From: Myxococcales bacterium
Lineage (GTDB): Bacteria > Myxococcota_A > Polyangia > Polyangiales > JADJMO01
Reading direction: 5' to 3'
DNA length: 11,095 nucleotides
Assembly (NCBI GenBank): GCA_021783935.1
Contig: JAJXTK010000151.1
Coordinates: 1-11,095, forward strand
In this document: positions 1 through 4,607 of the stretch, piece by piece
How the letters are laid out: each line of letters starts with the position of its first letter
Numbering within the stretch: position 1 is the stretch's first letter
Position numbers and translations under genes: made by a program
Notes under the pieces: model-generated
The model's database searches: none
What the model was told of the DNA's origin: nothing
Seen by the model: the letters and a program-made list of their open reading frames with translations, nothing else

Positions 1-271
1 CGCCGCCGCCGCCGCGAGGCGCGCGCTCCTCGGACTCGCTGCAGCGCCGAGCAGAAACATCGATTCTTGCGGCGCTTGGCCAACGGAGAGCCGCTGTCTC
101 CGTCTCGGACGAAGCCAGCGTGACGAAGCCGAAGCCACGCGAACGACCGGTCTCGCGGTCGGTCACGACGTGGGCATCGGTGACCTCGCGACCGCCCTGC
201 GCGAAGGCTTCGCGGAGCGTCTCCTTGGTGGTGTTGTAGGACAGGTTCCCGACGTAAAGACGCGTCGACAT
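1..271 (-). CDS. RRM-domain RNA-binding protein, partial (runs off left edge)
   Basis: Reading leftward from an ATG at 271, the protein begins MSTRLYVGNLSYNTT and continues for 90 codons to the window edge. It shows both RNA-contact motifs of the RNA recognition motif: RNP2 (LYVGNL, residues 5-10) and RNP1 (RGFGFV, about residues 44-49), joined by the typical helix 1 (KETLREAFAQGG) and the TDRETGRSRG loop. Small single-RRM proteins of this kind are known in many bacteria, often with a glycine-rich tail, and bind single-stranded RNA; some are cold-induced. The visible end does turn glycine-rich. After RNP1, however, the usual second helix and last strand (AI..L.G....GR.L.V) are not recognisable, so that half is either diverged or frameshifted. 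No strong Shine-Dalgarno sequence precedes the ATG. The domain call is firm; the cellular role is unknown. Confidence 0.8.
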   Translation of the reverse strand, partial: MSTRLYVGNLSYNTTKETLREAFAQGGREVTDAHVVTDRETGRSRGFGFVTLASSETETAALRWPSAARIDVSARRCSESEERAPRGGGG

Positions 272-574
272 GCGCTCAATCTCTCGCCACGGCCCCTTCG
301 TGACTGTGCTCGCGCGAGGCGAGCGACCAAGGCCCTGCAGCCGCCAGGTGCCGTGCGAAATCCGGCCGCAGGTGCGGCGGAGCAGCCCACCGCGCCCATC
401 GTCGCGTCGTGACCTGGCCGCGATCCCGCGAGAGAGCGTGTCCGTGCCCGAGACGTCGTGAGCTCTTAACGAATAGCGCCTCCCCTGATTTGGGCAAGCT
501 ACGGTTCAATCGACTGCAAAGTCGGGCTTTTCTGCGGTTTTTTGGGCGCGGCGGGCGGGGCTCGCGCACTCGAT
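272..574. other. Intergenic region between the RRM gene and hydrolase 1
   Basis: These 303 bases separate the stop of hydrolase 1 from the start of the RRM gene; both genes are read leftward. The open frames crossing it are arginine- and proline-rich and resemble no family, so I call no gene. The stretch at about 440-550 is less GC-rich than its surroundings and has a run of six T at 537-542. A weak minus-strand promoter-like pair (TTGCCC, 16 bases, TATTCG) lies at roughly 465-495. If it is real, the RRM mRNA would have a leader of about 200 bases, which would suit post-transcriptional control, but the match is poor. I see no clear terminator for hydrolase 1. Confidence 0.4.
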
Positions 575-1621
575 TCAGGCGGCGCTCTCGAGCGAGCTCG
601 ACCTGGCAGGCAGCACGAGCGCCGCGCCCGACCTGCTCGCGCGGTCGCGCCGTTCGGCGGCGAACGCGCGCGCGGCGACGTCGCCGAGGGCTCGGCCGAT
701 CGCTCTCAGTGCGCGGCCGAACCAGCTCGCGCGGCGGACCTGCTGCGGCACGGCGAGCCAGCGGCGTATGTGGGGGCGCGGCAGCGCGTCGGCGTCGATG
801 AACTCGCGCAGCGTGCGGGCCATCGGCTCGGCGCGCTGGCGGTGCGGGAAGTGGCCGACGCCGGCGTAGCGCACGAGCGACGCGCCTTCGATGAGCCGCG
901 CCGCCTCGACCGCGTGCCGCACCGGGATCACGCGATCGCGATCGCCCCAGAAGAGCGCGGTCGGGGGCAGCCCGGCGACCTCGTGAACGCGATCGAGCAG
1001 GCCGCGCTTCTGGCCGCGCCAGTCGATCACGTCGTCGACGGTGCGGGCGAACGCGCGTCCGGTGCCCGGGCGCGCGTTCATCCAGCGCAGCATCGCCATC
1101 TCGTGGGCGTCGAAGTCGCCGCCCGCCGCCTGGAAGCCGAGGTGGGTCCCGATGCCGAGCACCGGGTCGGCGAGCTCGAGCACGCCGGTGAGCGCCGCGG
1201 CCCGCAGCTCCGGCGAGACCTCGCGGCCGAGGCCCCCTGCGGCGATCAGGCCGAGCCTGCGGATGCGATCGTGGCGCAGCAGCACGAGCCACTGCGCGAC
1301 ACCGCCGCCGTAGGAGTGTCCGACCAGATCGATCTCCTCGAGGCCGAGCGCGTCGAGCCAGCCTGCGACCGTGCGTGCGTGCCAGTCGAGCGCGTAGTCG
1401 GCGTCCGGGCGCCCCGACAGGCCGTGGCCGGGCAGGTCGAGCATGAGCACGCGACGATCGACCGCGAGGCGGGGCGCGAGGCGGCTCCAGGTGAGGTGCG
1501 AGTCGCAGAGGCCGTGCAGGAGGACGAGCGGTCGCCCGCTGCCCAGCTCCGTCCAGTGCAGGTCCGTCTCACCGACACGCATCAACCCGGTTCGTGTCTC
1601 CAACCCGGTTCGGTCATCCAT
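575..1621 (-). CDS. Alpha/beta-fold hydrolase (hydrolase 1) with C-terminal extension
   Basis: The 348-residue product has the alpha/beta-hydrolase fold signatures in order: the oxyanion-loop motif LVLLHGLCDSH (about residues 32-42), the nucleophile elbow GHSYGG with Ser103, a GDRDRVIP segment with the probable acid Asp229, and GVGHFPH with His257. A Ser-Asp-His triad is therefore complete. The family includes esterases, lipases, epoxide hydrolases and C-C hydrolases; the substrate cannot be read from sequence. No signal peptide is visible, so it is probably cytoplasmic. The family core ends near residue 278, leaving a basic, alanine-rich tail of about 70 residues. The start is uncertain: ATG 1621 gives the longest form, while ATG 1582 (MRVGETDLHW, residue 14) begins where hydrolases of this type often begin and would leave a 40-base leader after the candidate promoter. 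It lies downstream of hydrolase 2 on the same strand with a 107-base gap. Confidence 0.85.
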   Translation of the reverse strand: MDDRTGLETRTGLMRVGETDLHWTELGSGRPLVLLHGLCDSHLTWSRLAPRLAVDRRVLMLDLPGHGLSGRPDADYALDWHARTVAGWLDALGLEEIDLVGHSYGGGVAQWLVLLRHDRIRRLGLIAAGGLGREVSPELRAAALTGVLELADPVLGIGTHLGFQAAGGDFDAHEMAMLRWMNARPGTGRAFARTVDDVIDWRGQKRGLLDRVHEVAGLPPTALFWGDRDRVIPVRHAVEAARLIEGASLVRYAGVGHFPHRQRAEPMARTLREFIDADALPRPHIRRWLAVPQQVRRASWFGRALRAIGRALGDVAARAFAAERRDRASRSGAALVLPARSSSLESAA

Positions 1622-1658
1622 GTGATTGAATGTGACACGTCGTGATACTTCGTGTCAA
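1622..1658 (-). promoter_or_regulatory. Candidate promoter with overlapping inverted-repeat operator for hydrolase 1
   Basis: On the minus strand a perfect TTGACA (1658-1653) is followed after 17 bases by TCACAT (1635-1630) or, after 18, by CACATT; the -10 match is weak. The arms TGACACG (1633-1639) and CGTGTCA (1651-1657) form a perfect 7+7 inverted repeat separated by 11 bases. One arm lies inside the -35 box and the other touches the -10 box. This geometry is typical of repressor operators, TetR-like ones for instance, that block RNA polymerase. The predicted transcript start lies almost at ATG 1621, which favours ATG 1582 as the translated start. No regulator gene is in the window. Confidence 0.45.
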
Positions 1659-1728
1659 ACTCGCGACCGCGGCCCCGATCGCCTGCCCGCCTGCCGTCCG
1701 GCCCCTGCCCCGTGAACATGGCCTTTTG

Positions 1729-2676
1729 CTACGCCCCGGGCCCCGCGGAGGCGCGCCCCTCACGGCGCGGACCCCGGCCGAGCGAGGAGCGAACGGCGGC
1801 GTCTCCTTCGAGGAAGTCACGCACGATCTCGACGAGGCGCGTCGGGCACTCGAGCTGCGGCACGTGGCCGATCCCCTCGAGCGCCTCGAGCGCGAAGCCG
1901 TAGCGCTCGGCGGCGGAGCGGGCCTGGCCGAAGGGGACGAGGCGATCGGCGGTGCCGTGGAGCATGAGCGTCGGCGCGGTCACGCGCTCGAGCATCGCGT
2001 CGTAGGCGCCGGGGCGAAGCAGCAGCTTCACCAGCGAGCGCGCCGCCTCGAGGTAGGCCGCGTGTGCCCAGCTCATCGAGCGGCGCTCGCGCGCGATCGC
2101 GTAGTGGGCCTCGACGATCTCCGAGGGGACGGCGTCGGGCGCCGTGCAGCAGATCCGGAGCGTCTCGTCCACGAGCGCCTCGGGGGTCATCCGTGCGTAC
2201 CGGGCCCGCATGAACGCCTCGCCGACACCCTGGATCGCGTAGATCGCGAACGTGCGGGCGACCTCGCGATCGAGCGCGACCCCGGCGGCGCGCGGCAGCG
2301 ACGCGTCGACGAGCACGAGGCGATCGACGAGCGACGGCGCGTGCGCGGCGACCATGACCGACAAGAGCCCGCCCATCGAGTTGCCGACGAGCGTGACCCC
2401 GCGCCCCGCTACGCGCCGCGCAAACTCGGCGAGCAGCGCGGCGTTGGCCTCGATCGAGGCGTTGCGCCCCGACGGCGGCGTGCGCCCGAAGCCCGCGAGA
2501 TCGAGGGCGACGACGCGCGCGTGCCGAGCGAGGCGCTCGCCCACGCCGATCCAATTGACGTGCGACCCGCCGAGCCCGTGGACGAGGACGACAGGCGCCC
2601 CCGAGCCTCCGAAGTCTGCGTAGTGCAGCGGCCCTGCGGCCGGCTCCCCCTCCAGCACGATCCAGCGCGACTCCAC
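1729..2676 (-). CDS. Alpha/beta-fold hydrolase (hydrolase 2)
   Basis: This 315-residue protein is read from a GTG at 2676. It has an alpha/beta-hydrolase layout: oxyanion motif VVLVHGLGGSHVNW (about residues 29-42), nucleophile elbow GNSMGG with Ser100, the acid in GTADRLVP (Asp244), and GIGHVPQ with His271. The catalytic triad is intact. Between strand 6 and the acid it carries a mostly helical cap rich in Ala and Arg. The GNSMGG elbow and overall spacing resemble the esterase / C-C hydrolase branch, but the substrate is unknown. No signal peptide is seen. The frame stays open to a TTG at 2727 (332 residues), a possible alternative start; neither has a good ribosome-binding site. The gene is divergent from the PFK-2/FBPase-2 gene, and hydrolase 1 follows on the same strand. 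The two hydrolases share the fold but are clearly not recent duplicates. Confidence 0.85.
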   Translation of the reverse strand: MESRWIVLEGEPAAGPLHYADFGGSGAPVVLVHGLGGSHVNWIGVGERLARHARVVALDLAGFGRTPPSGRNASIEANAALLAEFARRVAGRGVTLVGNSMGGLLSVMVAAHAPSLVDRLVLVDASLPRAAGVALDREVARTFAIYAIQGVGEAFMRARYARMTPEALVDETLRICCTAPDAVPSEIVEAHYAIARERRSMSWAHAAYLEAARSLVKLLLRPGAYDAMLERVTAPTLMLHGTADRLVPFGQARSAAERYGFALEALEGIGHVPQLECPTRLVEIVRDFLEGDAAVRSSLGRGPRREGRASAGPGA

Positions 2677-2835
2677 GGGCCCGAGCGTGCACCGTCCCGG
2701 CCGACTTGGCGAGGGACGGCAGGTCAAGATGGCGCGATCATTCGGAACGTTTGCGGGCGTGTCTCCGTGTGGTCACGCAGCGCTCTGCACGCCGCCTCGG
2801 CGCAGGCGCCATCGCGTCGATCGCGCCGAGCCCGC

Positions 2836-2849
2836 TATGCTGCGGCGCG
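2836..2849 (+). promoter_or_regulatory. Possible -10 element of a near-leaderless PFK-2/FBPase-2 mRNA
   Basis: TATGCT at 2836-2841 sits eight bases before the ATG at 2850. If it acts as a -10 box, transcription would begin at or within two bases of the ATG, giving a leaderless message. This agrees with the absence of a Shine-Dalgarno sequence. No good -35 box is visible 16-18 bases upstream, so the call is weak. Confidence 0.25.
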
Positions 2850-4127
2850 ATGATCCGATCGCCGGCGAGCACGAGCCTCTCACGCCAGAAGCTCGCCATC
2901 GCCATGGTCGGGCTCCCCGCTCGCGGCAAGACCTACCTCGCGCGCAAGTTGTCACGCTACCTGTCGTGGATCGGGCAGCGCCCCGCCGTGTTCAACGTGG
3001 GGCACTACCGACGCCTTCGGTTTGGCGCGGGCCAGCGCTCGAGCTTCTTCGATCCGGCCGATCCCGCGGGGAGCGCGGCGCGCGCGCAGGTCGCCGAGGA
3101 GGCGCTCGACGATGCCTGCGCGTGGCTGCGCGGCGAAGGAACGGTCGCGATCTACGACGCCACCAACACCACGCGCGAGCGCCGGGCCACCATCGCGCGG
3201 CGCCTCGAGGGGGAGGGGCACCGCGTCGTCTTCGTCGAGTCGATCTGCCACGACCCCGCCATCGTCGAGGCGAACGTGCGGGCGACGAAGCTCGAGAGCC
3301 CCGACTACGAGGGGGTCGATCCCGACGAGGCCGTGCGCGACTTTCGCGCGCGCCTCTCGCTCTACGAGCGGGCCTACGAGCCGATCGACGAAGACGCCCT
3401 GCGCTTCATCAAGATCATCGATCTCGGCCGCGATGTCGTGCTCCACCGCATCGAGGGCTACCTCCCCTCGCGCATCGTCTATTTCCTGCTCAACGTGCAC
3501 GCGCAGCCACGCACGATCTGGCTCACGCGCCACGGCCAGAGCGCCTCGAACCTGCATCACCGCATCGGCGGCGACGCCTCGCTCACGCGCCTCGGCGCGC
3601 AGTACGCCGGAAATCTCCGCACCTTCTACGATGAGCAGTGGCGCCTTCACGGCGAGATCGCCGTCTGGACGAGCACGCTTCGCCGAACGATCGAGACCGC
3701 GCGCGACCTGCCCGTCGACGCGGTGGCGTGGCGCGCGCTCGACGAGATCGACGCCGGCGTGTGCGACGGCATGACGTACGAGGAGATCCGCGTCTCGATG
3801 GCGTCGGAGGCCGAGGCGCGCGCGAAGGACAAGTTCCGCTACCGCTACCCCCGCGGCGAGTCCTACCAGGACCTCATCGAGCGGCTCGAGCCGGTGATCC
3901 TCGAGCTCGAGCGCATCCGCACGCCGCTCTTGATCGTGAGCCACCAGGCGGTCGCGCGCGTGCTCTACGGCTACCTCATGGAGCTCGCGCCCGAGGCGTC
4001 CCCATTCCACGACGTGCCGCTGCACACCGTCGTCGAGCTGCAGTCGCAGCCGACGATGACCACCGAGCGTCGCCACGCGCTCGGCCCGCGCGTGGATCTG
4101 CCGCACAAGTTTCGCGCGAGCCCGTAG
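2850..4127 (+). CDS. Bifunctional 6-phosphofructo-2-kinase / fructose-2,6-bisphosphatase
   Basis: The product (425 residues) makes and hydrolyses fructose 2,6-bisphosphate, a regulator of glycolysis versus gluconeogenesis in eukaryotes. The N-terminal kinase domain has a Walker A loop, GLPARGKT (residues 21-28), the sugar-phosphate-site motif FNVGHYRR, and YDATNTTRER (102-110), which carries the second nucleotide/magnesium motif. The family hallmark ESICHDP...SPDY then follows. The C-terminal phosphatase domain belongs to the histidine phosphatase superfamily: RHGQS with His228 as phospho-acceptor, the IGGD loop, Glu299 in LDEIDAG, and His365 in VSHQAV. All key residues of both domains appear intact, so both activities are plausible. 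The length matches the catalytic core of animal and yeast enzymes without regulatory tails. ATG 2850 is preferred because the open frame upstream (to 2706) is arginine-rich and unlike the family. The enzyme is cytoplasmic, in a single-gene unit divergent from hydrolase 2. Confidence 0.93.
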   Translation: MIRSPASTSLSRQKLAIAMVGLPARGKTYLARKLSRYLSWIGQRPAVFNVGHYRRLRFGAGQRSSFFDPADPAGSAARAQVAEEALDDACAWLRGEGTVAIYDATNTTRERRATIARRLEGEGHRVVFVESICHDPAIVEANVRATKLESPDYEGVDPDEAVRDFRARLSLYERAYEPIDEDALRFIKIIDLGRDVVLHRIEGYLPSRIVYFLLNVHAQPRTIWLTRHGQSASNLHHRIGGDASLTRLGAQYAGNLRTFYDEQWRLHGEIAVWTSTLRRTIETARDLPVDAVAWRALDEIDAGVCDGMTYEEIRVSMASEAEARAKDKFRYRYPRGESYQDLIERLEPVILELERIRTPLLIVSHQAVARVLYGYLMELAPEASPFHDVPLHTVVELQSQPTMTTERRHALGPRVDLPHKFRASP

Positions 4128-4473
4128 GCGCCTCCGCGGGGAGCCCGCAGACCGAGTTCGAAAGACTCGAGCCTCCGGTCCGACCGGAACGGACTCCATC
4201 CCCATCTCTGCGACCGGGCGAAGCCGGGCGCGTGTCGAGATCACAGCGTGATGCGTGGCGGGAGTATGGCCGCCTCGGCCAGTGCCAGCTGCTGGCTGAA
4301 GTCCAGCTCCCGGCCGGAGGAAATGAGAGGTTCTCCAGCGGGCTGCACGCCCGCAACGGGGCCTCGCGAGCGCATGCCCTTCCACCGGCTCGTAGCGCGA
4401 GACGCCTCAATCTCGCCAGGCGGCGTGCGATTGCTGCGCGCGACGACGAAAATGCGCAGACGCGCAATATCTA

Positions 4474-4489
4474 ACCGGTACGACCGGTA
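4474..4489. repeat. Tandem ACCGGTA pair upstream of the cytochrome gene
   Basis: ACCGGTA occurs at 4474-4480 and again at 4483-4489, nine bases apart start to start. ACCGGT is itself a palindrome. It sits at the edge of the AT-richer block before the multiheme cytochrome gene, where a regulator could bind. Function is inferred from position only. Confidence 0.35.
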
Positions 4490-4530
4490 GAGAGTGCCTA
4501 TTAAATTCGCTCGTTGGCAAATTGAAATCA

Positions 4531-4565
4531 TTGACGGACGCGCGAGTGACGCTCCAAATGGAGCG
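4531..4565 (+). promoter_or_regulatory. Candidate promoter and 6-bp palindrome before the multiheme cytochrome gene
   Basis: TTGACG (4531-4536) matches five of six -35 bases, and CCAAAT (4554-4559) stands 17 bases downstream as a poor -10 box. Overlapping the latter, the arms CGCTCC (4550-4555) and GGAGCG (4560-4565) form a perfect 6-bp stem with loop AAAT. The element could be an operator or, if transcription begins further upstream, a leader hairpin about 40 bases before the start codon. Confidence 0.3.
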
Positions 4566-4597
4566 CGCGAGCTGCACTTTCGCGTAGCTCTGCACGC

Positions 4598-4601
4598 GGA
4601 G
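4598..4601 (+). promoter_or_regulatory. Ribosome-binding site that sets the cytochrome 1 start
   Basis: GGAG lies six bases before ATG 4608. It decides that start over the upstream GTG at 4494 in the same frame, which would place 38 non-signal residues before the lipoprotein signal peptide. Confidence 0.7.
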
Positions 4602-4607
4602 CGAGTC

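Larger units (their letters stand above)
4128..4607. other. Hairpin-rich intergenic region upstream of the cytochrome locus
   Basis: I find no convincing gene in these 480 bases. Several short perfect inverted repeats follow one another: TCCGGT/ACCGGA (4174-4188, 3-base loop), ATCAC/GTGAT (4240-4252), GCCAGC/GCTGGC (4284-4296) and GCGGGC/GCCCGC (4338-4354, 5-base loop). The first could end transcription of the PFK-2/FBPase-2 gene but has no T-run. From about 4463 the composition becomes AT-richer up to 4560, marking a probable control region for the cytochrome gene. Minus-strand frames across 4241-4450 read somewhat like protein but match no family that I recognise; a decayed or dispersed repeat is possible. 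Confidence 0.4.

Noticed and set aside
515..545. Rho-independent terminator near the T-run at 537-542
   Set aside because: The only nearby stem is 4-5 weak pairs, and the T-run faces the plus strand, where no gene ends.
1642..2853. 403-codon plus-strand open frame opposite hydrolase 2
   Set aside because: It is the antisense shadow of the hydrolase gene; composition is Arg/Glu/Ala-rich without motifs.
2952..4385. 477-codon minus-strand open frame opposite PFK-2/FBPase-2
   Set aside because: The plus strand carries a complete, motif-rich enzyme in the same span; the minus frame shows no recognisable domain and no ribosome-binding site.
4514..4535. Sigma-54-like site around TTGGCA
   Set aside because: The GG is present, but no GC dinucleotide occurs at the required spacing downstream, so the -24/-12 pattern fails.
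4494..4607. Upstream GTG start for cytochrome 1 adding 38 residues
   Set aside because: It would bury the lipoprotein signal peptide, covers the candidate control sites, and lacks the GGAG found before ATG 4608.
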